DNA from: Ruminococcus callidus ATCC 27760
GTDB lineage: Bacteria > Bacillota > Clostridia > Oscillospirales > Ruminococcaceae
NCBI RefSeq assembly: GCF_000468015.1
Contig: NZ_KI260415.1
Coordinates: forward strand, 39,112-101,950
Direction: 5' to 3'
DNA: 62,839 nucleotides
This document shows, one piece after another, positions 18,067 to 26,260 of the stretch (position 1 is the stretch's first letter; each line of letters begins with the position of its first letter). The notes under the pieces are model-generated. The model did not search any database, was not told where the DNA came from, and worked only from the letters and a program-made list of their open reading frames with translations. The translations under genes and the position numbers were made by a program.

Positions 18067-19092
18067 ATGCGTATTTGGAAAGGCTATCAGCATGGTATCA
18101 ATTTTGGCGGCTGGTTTTCACAGAAAGAGCATACCGAAAAGCATTATCAGACATTTATCACGGAAGCGGACTTTGCAACAGTTGCCCGCTGGGGACTGGA
18201 TCACGTCCGGATTCCGGTGGACTATGAATTGGTAGAATCCGAGGGCGGCATTCTCAAGGAAGACGGTTTTCGCTGGATCAAGCAGTGCATTCTCTGGTGC
18301 AGAAAATACGATCTGCACATGATTTTGAATTTACACAAAACTGCTGGCTATTCTTTTGCCGATGAGTCAGATTCCGGCGAATTCTTCACCAATCTGGCAT
18401 TGCAGGCTCGCTTTATCTCTCTTTGGCAGGAATTTGCAAAACGCTTTGGAAATGACAGCGATGTTGTCGCCTTTGAACTGCTGAATGAAGCGGCAGACAT
18501 GCACACTGCAAAAGACTGGAACCAGATCGCTGCCAACGCCATTGCAGCGATCCGCTCTGTTGCACCGGATGTTTTTATTCTGGCAGGCGGCATTCACTAC
18601 AACGGTGCCGACGGTGTGACACTGCTGGATGCACCGGCAGATTCCCGCATCGTCTACAGTTTCCACTGCTATGATCCGATCATTTTCACGCATCAGACTG
18701 CACAGTGGATCAAGGGTATGCCGAAGGACTTCCACATTGCATATCCGGACACTCTCGCCAACTATCGCCGCTGGTCCGCTGCATTCAGCAAGGAATATAT
18801 CGGTTCACTTCTGCATGAAGGGCTCACAGATGTGGAAACTTCTTTCTTTGAAGCAAATCTTTCTGCGGCAATTTCTGCTGCGGAAAAATATGATGTGCCT
18901 CTTTATTGCAGCGAGTACGGTGTCATTCATCAGGCAGATCTGGAAAGCACTCTGCATTGGTATCAGACTATTTCCGCTGTATTTGAAAAGCACCACATCG
19001 GACGGGCTGCCTGGACATATAAAGAAATGGACTTCGGTCTGACAGATGCGGAAGCATTCCCCGTGATGCAGAAAGTCCTGCCTTTGCTGTAA
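18067..19092 (+). CDS. Glycoside hydrolase family 5 enzyme, cytoplasmic
   Basis: The 341-residue product has a complete GH5 TIM barrel: INFGGWF near the N-terminus, HVRIPVDYEL, acid/base Glu in FELLNEAAD near residue 144, HCYDPIIFTHQ near 205, and nucleophile Glu in YCSEYGVIH near 285. Family members cleave beta-1,4-glucans, mannans or related beta-glycosides. There is no signal peptide, dockerin or carbohydrate-binding module, so it probably acts inside the cell on imported oligosaccharides. AGGAGG lies seven bases upstream of the ATG at 18067; the TTG at 18049 is rejected because it precedes this site. The exact substrate cannot be read from sequence. Confidence 0.92.
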   Translation: MRIWKGYQHGINFGGWFSQKEHTEKHYQTFITEADFATVARWGLDHVRIPVDYELVESEGGILKEDGFRWIKQCILWCRKYDLHMILNLHKTAGYSFADESDSGEFFTNLALQARFISLWQEFAKRFGNDSDVVAFELLNEAADMHTAKDWNQIAANAIAAIRSVAPDVFILAGGIHYNGADGVTLLDAPADSRIVYSFHCYDPIIFTHQTAQWIKGMPKDFHIAYPDTLANYRRWSAAFSKEYIGSLLHEGLTDVETSFFEANLSAAISAAEKYDVPLYCSEYGVIHQADLESTLHWYQTISAVFEKHHIGRAAWTYKEMDFGLTDAEAFPVMQKVLPLL

Positions 19093-19096
19093 TCTA

Positions 19097-19135
19097 TAGG
19101 GCAATACCGCACAAAGATTGTGCGGTATTGCCCTA
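19097..19135. repeat. Dispersed palindromic repeat, best copy
   Basis: TAGGGCAATACCGCACAA (19097-19114) and its exact inverted complement (19118-19135) flank the loop AGA, an 18-base perfect stem. It starts four bases after the GH5 stop codon. There is no T-tract, so it is not a classical terminator; a separate one follows at 19154. Related copies occur at 1, 20779 and (half) 62809. Confidence 0.9.
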
Positions 19136-19153
19136 GAAATAAATTATGTTTTG

Positions 19154-19188
19154 ATGCCCCTGCTGCTTTTTACGGCTGGGGCATTTTT
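19154..19188 (+). terminator. Intrinsic terminator after GH5 gene
   Basis: ATGCCCC (19154-19160) pairs with GGGGCAT (19178-19184), followed by a run of T to 19188. It is the second hairpin after the GH5 gene, downstream of the palindromic repeat. Confidence 0.75.
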
Positions 19189-19216
19189 GCTGCAAATTTG
19201 TCCTAACAATCTTGTC

Positions 19217-19245
19217 TTTACAAACGATAAATTTCATGGTATAAT
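19217..19245 (+). promoter_or_regulatory. Promoter of the [FeFe] hydrogenase gene
   Basis: TTTACA (19217-19222) and TATAAT (19240-19245) are spaced by 17 bases, with a TGG extension directly before the -10. The leader is only about 35 bases, followed by GGAGG before the ATG. Confidence 0.85.
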
Positions 19246-19284
19246 AGAAAAAGAAGACTTGCAATAACTGCAACGGAGGTCCAT

Positions 19285-20745
19285 ATGGTAACAAATGATG
19301 GTACGATCATTCAGATCAAACATGATATTCTGTGCGAAGTCGCAAAATTGGTTTTCGCCGGAAAATTTGAAACAGAAAAAGACGAGCTGCCCTATCGCAT
19401 GATGCCCGGTCCGAAAGCAAAATACCGCTGCTGTGTCTACAAAGAACGGGAAATTGTCCGGCAGCGAATCCGCCTTGCAGAGGGGAAGGCTCCGCAGGGA
19501 TCACACAACGACCTTGTGGTACAAGTCGTACAGGCGGCATGTGAGGACTGCCCTATTTCCCGCTACGTTGTCACAGACAACTGCCAGAAGTGCATGGGGA
19601 AAGCCTGTCAGCAGTCCTGTCATTTCGGAGCAATCGATATTGGCCGCACGCGGGCACACATTGACCCGCAGAAATGTCGGGAATGCGGCAAGTGTGCGGC
19701 AGCATGTCCCTACAACGCCATTGCAGACCTGATTCGCCCATGTCGCCGGAGCTGTCCGGTAGGAGCGATTTCCATGGACGAAAACGGCATCTGCATCATT
19801 GACGAGAAAAAATGTATCCAGTGCGGCAGATGTATCCACAGCTGCCCGTTCGGTGCGATCAGTTCTAAGTCCTGCTTGGTAGATGTCTGTCAGGCACTAG
19901 TGGACGGCAAACATGTCTATGCCATGTTTGCTCCCTCTACAGAAGGACAGTTCGGCGAAGGCATTACTTTCGAAAGCTGGCGGAACACTCTGAAGGAAGT
20001 GGGCTTTACCGATCTGGTAGAAGTCGGACTGGGCGGTGACATGACCGCTTATGCCGAAGCAGCGGAGTGGGCGGAAGCATATCGGGAGGGCAAAAAGCTG
20101 ACAACCTCCTGCTGCCCCGGCTTTGTCAATCTGATTCGTCTGCACTATCCGGATCTAATCGACAATATCTCTACTACCGTTTCCCCCATGTGTGCGGTTT
20201 CCCGCTGGATCAAGTCCAAGGATCCGGAAGCGGTAACTGTTTTTGTAGGTCCCTGCATCGCCAAAAAGAGCGAAGTCATCGACCAGCACATTGAGGGCAG
20301 TGCGGACTACGCCATGACCTACGGCGAGATCCGTGCCATTATCCGTGCCAAGGGCGTTACCATTCACGAAGCAGAGGAAACCAATCAGCAGTCCAGCACT
20401 TTCGGCAAATGGTTCGGCAACAGCGGCGGTGTGACAGATGCCGTATTGGAAAGCATGAAAGAACAGGGCGTGACCGACGAAGTCAATGTGGAACGCTGCA
20501 ACGGCACTGATGCCTGCAAGCGTGCCCTGCTGATGCTGAAAATGGGCAGATTCTCCGGCGACTTTATCGAGGGCATGGCTTGCGACGGCGGCTGTGTAGG
20601 CGGCCCCAGCCGCCACGGTGAAGTGAACAAGTTCAAACGTGCCAGAGAAAACATGATCAAAAAGGCAGACAACCGCAGCATTCATGAGAATCTGGAAAAG
20701 CTGGGAGCAGAACAAATTCCCATGCACCGCAAAGAATCTCTATAA
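19285..20745 (+). CDS. Monomeric [FeFe] hydrogenase with ferredoxin domains
   Basis: The 486-residue protein carries three [4Fe-4S]-type cysteine clusters: Cys 100/103/108/112, 131/134/137/141 and 177/180/183/187, with Cys 153 and 157 between. The H-cluster domain shows L1 TSCCPGF (about 274-280), L2 GPCIAKK (about 322-328) and L3 GMACDGGCVGGP near 430. L2 PCIAKK and L3 ACDGG differ from the PCTAKK and ACPGG of the well-studied group A enzymes and fit group B. It probably exchanges electrons between ferredoxin and protons in the cytoplasm; direction is not evident. It is a single gene with its own promoter and terminator; maturases HydE, HydF and HydG are not in the window. Confidence 0.92.
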   Translation: MVTNDGTIIQIKHDILCEVAKLVFAGKFETEKDELPYRMMPGPKAKYRCCVYKEREIVRQRIRLAEGKAPQGSHNDLVVQVVQAACEDCPISRYVVTDNCQKCMGKACQQSCHFGAIDIGRTRAHIDPQKCRECGKCAAACPYNAIADLIRPCRRSCPVGAISMDENGICIIDEKKCIQCGRCIHSCPFGAISSKSCLVDVCQALVDGKHVYAMFAPSTEGQFGEGITFESWRNTLKEVGFTDLVEVGLGGDMTAYAEAAEWAEAYREGKKLTTSCCPGFVNLIRLHYPDLIDNISTTVSPMCAVSRWIKSKDPEAVTVFVGPCIAKKSEVIDQHIEGSADYAMTYGEIRAIIRAKGVTIHEAEETNQQSSTFGKWFGNSGGVTDAVLESMKEQGVTDEVNVERCNGTDACKRALLMLKMGRFSGDFIEGMACDGGCVGGPSRHGEVNKFKRARENMIKKADNRSIHENLEKLGAEQIPMHRKESL

Positions 20746-20778
20746 GGAAAAGTACTGAACTGCATATAGCATACATAA

Positions 20779-20811
20779 GGTGATACCGCACAAAGATTGT
20801 GCGGTATTGCC
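20779..20811. repeat. Dispersed palindromic repeat
   Basis: GGTGATACCGCACAA, loop AGA, then TTGTGCGGTATTGCC: the arms pair except at two adjacent positions near the outer end. It lies 33 bases after the hydrogenase stop codon and just before an intrinsic terminator, the same arrangement as behind the GH5 gene. Confidence 0.88.
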
Positions 20812-20817
20812 ATAAAG

Positions 20818-20865
20818 AAATCCCCGAAAACCGGAACAAATCCGGTTTCGGGGATTTTGTATTTT
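20818..20865. terminator. Bidirectional terminator, hydrogenase / ruvX
   Basis: A 17-base stem with a single-base bulge (about 20818-20835 with 20841-20857) encloses ACAAA; T-rich sequence follows on the plus strand up to 20867. It separates the convergent hydrogenase gene and the pyr-ruvX transcript. Confidence 0.85.
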
Positions 20866-21294
20866 TTATTCGGCATCCGCCTGATTCTTCCGGTATGCCA
20901 GATAGCTTTCCAGAATAATCGTTGCCGCAACAGCATCTACTACGGCTTTCCGCTTTTTGCCTCTGGTATTGGTGACATTCAGGTAGGAATGTGCTGAAAC
21001 TGTGGTACAGCGTTCGTCCCACATCACCACCGGCAGACCGGTCAGTTCTTTCAGACCGTCCCCGAACTTCTGACACAGTTCCGCACGTTCTCCCACGGTA
21101 CCATTCATATTCTTGGGATAGCCTACCACCAGCAGTTCTGCACGGTGTTCCTTAGCAGCGGCAGCGACTTTTTCCTGACACCGGGTAAAGTCCTTTTCCG
21201 AAATCACCCCAGCTGGAGAAGCCAGCATTTCGCCCTTATCGCAAACGGCAAGCCCTGTACGGGCATCGCCGAAATCTACGCCCATAATAATCAT
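20866..21294 (-). CDS. ruvX: Pre-16S rRNA nuclease / Holliday junction resolvase-like YqgF (RuvX)
   Basis: The 142-residue RNase H-fold protein has MGVDFGDARTGLAV at the N-terminus, VVGYPKNMNGTVGERA in the middle, WDERCTTVSA and the C-terminal DAVAATIILESYL. The family matures the 16S rRNA 5' end. ATG at 21294 has GAGG six bases upstream; a GTG at 21306, directly abutting the pyrD stop codon, is an alternative. It is the last gene of the leftward pyrimidine gene run, an unusual partner for pyr genes. Confidence 0.93.
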   Translation of the reverse strand: MIIMGVDFGDARTGLAVCDKGEMLASPAGVISEKDFTRCQEKVAAAAKEHRAELLVVGYPKNMNGTVGERAELCQKFGDGLKELTGLPVVMWDERCTTVSAHSYLNVTNTRGKKRKAVVDAVAATIILESYLAYRKNQADAE

Positions 21295-21306
21295 AAAACG
21301 CCTCAC

Positions 21307-22218
21307 TTACCACGGCTGCACGGTGCCGATAATTTCCTGCACCGAAGCAATATGATGTGCGTCCAGCCAGTCGTTCATCTCCGAAATGATGCGAACTGGA
21401 GCATAAGGATCGGTGAAAATAGCAGCTCCTATCTGCACGGCACTGGCACCTGCCATCATCATTTCAATGGCATCTGTACCGCTGGACACGCCGCCCATAC
21501 CGATTACCGGAATGGAAACTGCCTGTGCGACCTGCCATACCATACGTACAGCAATGGGAAAAACCGCAGGGCCAGACATGCCGCCGACGTTGTTCCGCAG
21601 AATCGGGCGGCGATTTTCGATATTGATCCGCATGCCCAAAAGGGTATTGATGAGGGAAACGCTGTCGGCACCGGCAGATTCCACTGCCTTGGCAATATCG
21701 GTAATGCTGGTGACATTGGGAGAAAGCTTTACGATCAGCGGCTTCTTGGTTGCCTTTCGCACTGCTGCGGTAATCATTTCCGCACTCTCACAGTGCACGC
21801 CAAACGCTGCCCCGCCCTTTTTCACGTTAGGGCAGGAGATGTTCAGTTCGATCATATGCACATCGGTTTCGTCCAGCTTTTCCGCAATGGAAACGCATTC
21901 CTCTACGGTAGAACCGGCAATATTTGCCAGAATTACAGTATCCTTTGTCAGGAGATTCGGCAGTTCCCGTTCCAGAAACGCGTCGATTCCCGGATTCTGC
22001 AACCCTACCGAGTTCAGCATACCGCTGGGAGTTTCGGCGATACGGGGAGCCGGATTGCCCGGACGGGGCTGTCCGGTTGTACCCTTGGTGGCAATGCCGC
22101 CCAGTTCCGAAAGCGGGAACAGTTTCTCGTACTCTCTGCCATAGCCAAATACGCCTGATGCCGGAATGATCGGATTTTTAAAGGATACGCCGGCTACATT
22201 TACTGCTAAATTTGCCAT
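21307..22218 (-). CDS. pyrD: Dihydroorotate dehydrogenase B, catalytic subunit
   Basis: The 303-residue FMN enzyme oxidises dihydroorotate to orotate. Visible are NPIIPASGVFGYG, the catalytic cysteine loop ELNISCPNVKKGG near residue 130, KLSPNVTSI, and the FMN phosphate site GMGGVSSGTDAIEMMMAGASAVQIG. The sequence and the adjacent pyrK mark it as the NAD-dependent class 1B. The ATG overlaps the pyrK stop codon by one base (TAATG), with AGGAGG upstream. Confidence 0.96.
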   Translation of the reverse strand: MANLAVNVAGVSFKNPIIPASGVFGYGREYEKLFPLSELGGIATKGTTGQPRPGNPAPRIAETPSGMLNSVGLQNPGIDAFLERELPNLLTKDTVILANIAGSTVEECVSIAEKLDETDVHMIELNISCPNVKKGGAAFGVHCESAEMITAAVRKATKKPLIVKLSPNVTSITDIAKAVESAGADSVSLINTLLGMRINIENRRPILRNNVGGMSGPAVFPIAVRMVWQVAQAVSIPVIGMGGVSSGTDAIEMMMAGASAVQIGAAIFTDPYAPVRIISEMNDWLDAHHIASVQEIIGTVQPW

Positions 22219-22988
22219 TACCAAACAACCTCCTCTGCCGGAAATACCGGACCGTCTTTGCAGACGTGTCCCATCACGGATTTGCCTTCCCGTTCCAGCT
22301 GGCATGCACATACCAGACAGGCACCAATGCCGCAGCCCATGCGTTCTTCCATGGAAACCTCACAGCGAACGCCGTATTCCTTTGCGGCGGCAGCCACGAA
22401 TTTCAGCATGGGGCGTGGGCCACAGGCATATACCATGTCTACATCACCCTTTGCAAGCTGCTCTTTCAGCGGCTCTGTAACCAAATCCTGTCTGCCGGCA
22501 GTGCCGTCATCGGTACAGAGAATGGTTTCCGCACCAGATGCGTGGAATTCGTCCTGCAATGTGACAATATTTGCCGAACGGAAACCACATATTGCTGTGG
22601 CACGTTCGCCATACACCTGTGCCAGCGACAGCATAGGCGGATTGCCGATACCGCCGCCAACGACTACCACATGTTTTGCCTCCGGCAGAATGGTGAAGCC
22701 ATGTCCCAGCGGTCCGAGAATGTCCACGTTTTCCCCTGCCCGCACATTGGCGAGAGCATCGGTACCAGTGCCTTTTACCTCAAACACAATGGTCAGGGTT
22801 CCGGCAGCTTTGTTAATCTCACAGATCGAGATCGGGCGACGCAGCGTGCAGCCTACAGGCAGCAGGTGCACAAACTGTCCGCACGCTGCCTGCTGTGCAA
22901 TGGAACGGCATTGCAGCACCATGCGATAAATATTTTTAGCAAGTGCCTGCTTTTCCAGAACCGGCACCAGCATCTGTTCATATGCCAT
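22218..22988 (-). CDS. pyrK: Dihydroorotate dehydrogenase electron transfer subunit PyrK
   Basis: The 256-residue subunit carries FAD and a [2Fe-2S] cluster and passes electrons from PyrD to NAD. The ferredoxin-reductase fold shows RRPISICEI (FAD), VVVVGGGIGNPPMLSLAQ (nucleotide site), and cluster ligands in MGCGIGACLVCACQLE with a later Cys in VCKDGPVF. AAAGGAG precedes the ATG at 22988. A terminator-like hairpin separates it from carB upstream. Confidence 0.95.
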   Translation of the reverse strand: MAYEQMLVPVLEKQALAKNIYRMVLQCRSIAQQAACGQFVHLLPVGCTLRRPISICEINKAAGTLTIVFEVKGTGTDALANVRAGENVDILGPLGHGFTILPEAKHVVVVGGGIGNPPMLSLAQVYGERATAICGFRSANIVTLQDEFHASGAETILCTDDGTAGRQDLVTEPLKEQLAKGDVDMVYACGPRPMLKFVAAAAKEYGVRCEVSMEERMGCGIGACLVCACQLEREGKSVMGHVCKDGPVFPAEEVVW

Positions 22989-23010
22989 GACAATTTCTCC
23001 TTTCAACAGC

Positions 23011-23043
23011 AAAAAGGGCGGGCGGGAAATCTCCCCGTCCGCC
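23011..23043 (-). terminator. Terminator-like hairpin between carB and pyrK
   Basis: On the minus strand a 10-base GC-rich stem (23034-23043 with 23017-23026, one mismatch) is followed by CTTTTTG. It lies inside the pyr gene run, 23 bases after the carB stop codon. It could partly terminate transcription so that pyrK-pyrD-ruvX are expressed less than carAB. Confidence 0.65.
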
Positions 23044-23065
23044 ACGGTTTGCGTGATTTTTAAAG

Positions 23066-26000
23066 TCAGATCTTTGTAATATCGACCATTTCTACATCAT
23101 CAATGCTGCGGCCAGACTCCAGCACGTTTGCCAGAGCCTTGGCTGTATCGATCGCAGTCAGGCAGCAGATCGAACGTTCTACAGACTTCCGACGCATCTT
23201 TACGCTATCTCTTGCCGGCAGACGACCCTTTGCCGAAGTGGAGATCATATAGTGGATCTTGCCGCTTTCCAGCAGTGTAATGGTATTCGGTTCTCCGTCA
23301 GAGATTTTCTTTACCAGATTGGTGGCGATCATGTTATGGTTCAGCACAGCTGCGGTACCGCTTGTACCGTACAGTTCGAAGCCCATACGTGCCAGCTTGT
23401 CTGCAATCTCAATGATTTCCTGCTTGTCGCTGTCGCGGACAGAAATCAGCACGCCGCCTTCCTTCTTCAGGTCATAGCCTGCGGCAATCAGGCCCTTGAG
23501 CAGTGCGTCCTCCAGATTGGTGGCAATACCCAGACACTCACCAGTGGACTTCATTTCCGGTCCGAGCATAGTGTCTACGTCCTGTAGCTTTTCGAAGCTG
23601 AATACCGGTACCTTGACGGCAACGTACTTGCCCTTCGGATACAGACCGGACTTGTAGCCCAGACTCTGGAGAGTTTCACCCAGCATAATCTTGGTTGCGA
23701 TATCTACCATGGGGATACCAGTTACCTTACTGATATACGGCACGGTACGGGACGAACGCGGGTTTACTTCGATTACATAGACTTCGTTATTGTATACCAC
23801 GTACTGAATGTTGATCAGACCAACTGCGTGGAGTTCCTTTGCCAGCAGTCCGGTATAACGCACGATGGTATCAGTAATCTTTTCGCTGAGGTTCTGTGCC
23901 GGATAAATGGAGATCGAGTCACCGGAGTGGACACCGGCACGCTCTACGTGCTCCATGATACCCGGAATCAGGAAGTCCTTGCCGTCGCAGATCGCGTCAA
24001 CTTCGACTTCTGTACCCATCATATATTTATCGATCAGCACCGGATTTTCAATCATATGGCTGGTGATGATCGCCATATATTCTTCAATATCCTTGTCCGA
24101 ATGTGCGATGATCATATTCTGACCGCCCAGTACGTAAGACGGACGCATCAGAACCGGATAGCCCAGATCGTTGGCAGCCTTGAGGGCTTCCTCAGTCGTC
24201 ATGACGGTTTCACCAGCCGGACGCGGAATGCTGCATCTGCCCAGCAGTTCGTCAAAACGCTCTCTGTCTTCGGCTGCGTCAATATCGTCTGCGGAAGTAC
24301 CCAGAATATTAACACCCATATCTGCCAGATACCGTGTCAGCTTAATGGCGGTCTGTCCGCCGAACTGTACCACAACGCCGTAAGGCTTTTCGGTGTTGAT
24401 GATATTGGCAACGTCTTCCTTTGTCAGCGGGTCGAAATACAGACGGTCGCCGGTGTCGAAGTCGGTGGAAACGGTTTCCGGATTGTTGTTGCAGATGATC
24501 GCTTCACAGCCCATTTCTTTCAGAGTCCATACGCAGTGTACAGAACAGTAGTCGAACTCGATACCCTGACCGATACGGATCGGACCGGAACCGAATACGA
24601 TAATCTTTTTCTTGTCGCTGTGCTGACGTTCAATGAATTCTTCCGCTTCGTTCTCGTCATCATAGGTGGAGTAGAAATACGGCGTTTCTGCCTTGAATTC
24701 GCCTGCACAGGTATCTACCATTTTATATACAGCATGGCGGTGCATTGGGCACTTCTTGCCGGAAATACGTTCAATGGTCGCGTCCAGATAGCCGTACTGC
24801 TTTGCCAGCAGGTACAGATCTTCGGTCAGCGGCTTGGCAGCCATTTCCCGTTCCAGTTCGATCAGGTTCATCAGCTTGTTCAGGAACCAGCAGTCTACCA
24901 TGGTCAGTTCATGCAGTTCTTCTACCGTCTTGCCACGCTTCATTGCCTCATACAGCTGGAATGCACGCTCATCGTCTACGACCTGCAGCCGCTCCATAAT
25001 TTCTTCCAGAGGCATTTTTTCATACTTCTTCATGTTCATGGAATCTACGCCCAGTTCCGTCGAACGAACAGCCTTCATAATGGCTTCTTCGAAGCTGGTA
25101 CCGATTGCCATGACTTCACCGGTCGCTTTCATCTGGGTGCCCAGTGTCCGCTTTGCGTAGACAAACTTATCAAATGCCCACTTCGGATACTTGACAACGA
25201 CGTAGTCCAGAGCCGGCTCGAAGCAGGCGTAGGTCTTGCCGGTAACCTGATTGACAATTTCGTCCAGTGTGTAGCCGATCGCGATTCTTGCGGCAACCTT
25301 TGCAATCGGGTAACCGGTCGCCTTGGAAGCCAGTGCAGAAGAACGGGATACACGGGGGTTTACTTCAATGACTGCATATTCCATGCTGGTGGGGTGCAGT
25401 GCAAACTGACAGTTACAACCGCCCTCTACCTTCAGTTCGGAAATAATGTTGATCGCAGCGGTACGCAGCATCTGATATTCCCGATCTGTCAGAGTTACAG
25501 TCGGGGCGATAACGATACTATCGCCGGTGTGTACGCCGACCGGATCGAAATTTTCCATGGAGCAGACGGTGATGACGTTGCCCTTGCGGTCACGGATCAC
25601 CTCAAACTCGATTTCTTTCCAGCCGCTGATGCACTTTTCGATCAGAACCTGTGTGATCGGAGAAAGACGCAGACCGTTCTTGGTGATGTCGCGGAGCATT
25701 TCTTCATTGTCTGCGATACCGCCGCCTGTGCCGCCCAGTGTGAATGCCGGACGCACGATAACCGGATAGCCGATGATCTTGGCAAAATCTACGGCATCTT
25801 CAATGGTTTCTACGACCTTTGACGGGATACAGGGCTGGTTGATCTTTTCCATGGTATCCTTGAATGCCTGACGGTCTTCTGCCTTATGAATGGTCAGCGG
25901 GTCAGCACCCAACAGCTTGACACCGTTGGCTTCCAGAAAGCCTTCTTCCGCCAGCTGCATGGACAAGGTCAGACCAGTCTGACCACCCATGGTAGACAGC

Positions 26001-26257
26001 AGGCTGTCCGGCTTTTCGATCCGAATGATCCGCTTTACCACGTCCAGCGTCAGCGGTTCGATATAGACCTTATCCGCCATCGCCTTATCTGTCATGATCG
26101 TTGCCGGATTGGAGTTGATGAGGACAACTTCCAGACCTTCCTGTTTCAGTGCACGGCAAGCCTGTGTTCCTGCATAGTCGAACTCCGCAGCCTGTCCGAT
26201 GATGATCGGACCGGAGCCGATCACGAGAACCTTTTTAATATCACTTCTCAATGGCAT
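23066..26257 (-). CDS. carB: Carbamoyl-phosphate synthase large subunit
   Basis: The 1063-residue enzyme makes carbamoyl phosphate from ammonia (from CarA), bicarbonate and two ATP. The two homologous ATP-grasp halves are visible: KKVLVIGSGPIIIGQAAEFDYAG at the start and IIVFGSGPIRIGQGIEFDYC near residue 550, each with its metal-binding stretch (VIEVNPRVSRSSALASK; VIEVNPRSSRTVPYISK). The C-terminal 140 residues form the MGS-like regulatory domain (VLISVRDSDKQEI). The ATG lies three bases after the carA stop codon; GGAG is about 12 bases upstream. Confidence 0.98.
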   Translation of the reverse strand: MPLRSDIKKVLVIGSGPIIIGQAAEFDYAGTQACRALKQEGLEVVLINSNPATIMTDKAMADKVYIEPLTLDVVKRIIRIEKPDSLLSTMGGQTGLTLSMQLAEEGFLEANGVKLLGADPLTIHKAEDRQAFKDTMEKINQPCIPSKVVETIEDAVDFAKIIGYPVIVRPAFTLGGTGGGIADNEEMLRDITKNGLRLSPITQVLIEKCISGWKEIEFEVIRDRKGNVITVCSMENFDPVGVHTGDSIVIAPTVTLTDREYQMLRTAAINIISELKVEGGCNCQFALHPTSMEYAVIEVNPRVSRSSALASKATGYPIAKVAARIAIGYTLDEIVNQVTGKTYACFEPALDYVVVKYPKWAFDKFVYAKRTLGTQMKATGEVMAIGTSFEEAIMKAVRSTELGVDSMNMKKYEKMPLEEIMERLQVVDDERAFQLYEAMKRGKTVEELHELTMVDCWFLNKLMNLIELEREMAAKPLTEDLYLLAKQYGYLDATIERISGKKCPMHRHAVYKMVDTCAGEFKAETPYFYSTYDDENEAEEFIERQHSDKKKIIVFGSGPIRIGQGIEFDYCSVHCVWTLKEMGCEAIICNNNPETVSTDFDTGDRLYFDPLTKEDVANIINTEKPYGVVVQFGGQTAIKLTRYLADMGVNILGTSADDIDAAEDRERFDELLGRCSIPRPAGETVMTTEEALKAANDLGYPVLMRPSYVLGGQNMIIAHSDKDIEEYMAIITSHMIENPVLIDKYMMGTEVEVDAICDGKDFLIPGIMEHVERAGVHSGDSISIYPAQNLSEKITDTIVRYTGLLAKELHAVGLINIQYVVYNNEVYVIEVNPRSSRTVPYISKVTGIPMVDIATKIMLGETLQSLGYKSGLYPKGKYVAVKVPVFSFEKLQDVDTMLGPEMKSTGECLGIATNLEDALLKGLIAAGYDLKKEGGVLISVRDSDKQEIIEIADKLARMGFELYGTSGTAAVLNHNMIATNLVKKISDGEPNTITLLESGKIHYMISTSAKGRLPARDSVKMRRKSVERSICCLTAIDTAKALANVLESGRSIDDVEMVDITKI

Positions 26258-26260
26258 AAC

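Noticed and set aside
23828-25822. A 664-codon open frame antisense to carB
   Set aside because: It is the complement of a perfectly conserved carB and shows no domain; long antisense frames arise from the codon bias of the real gene.
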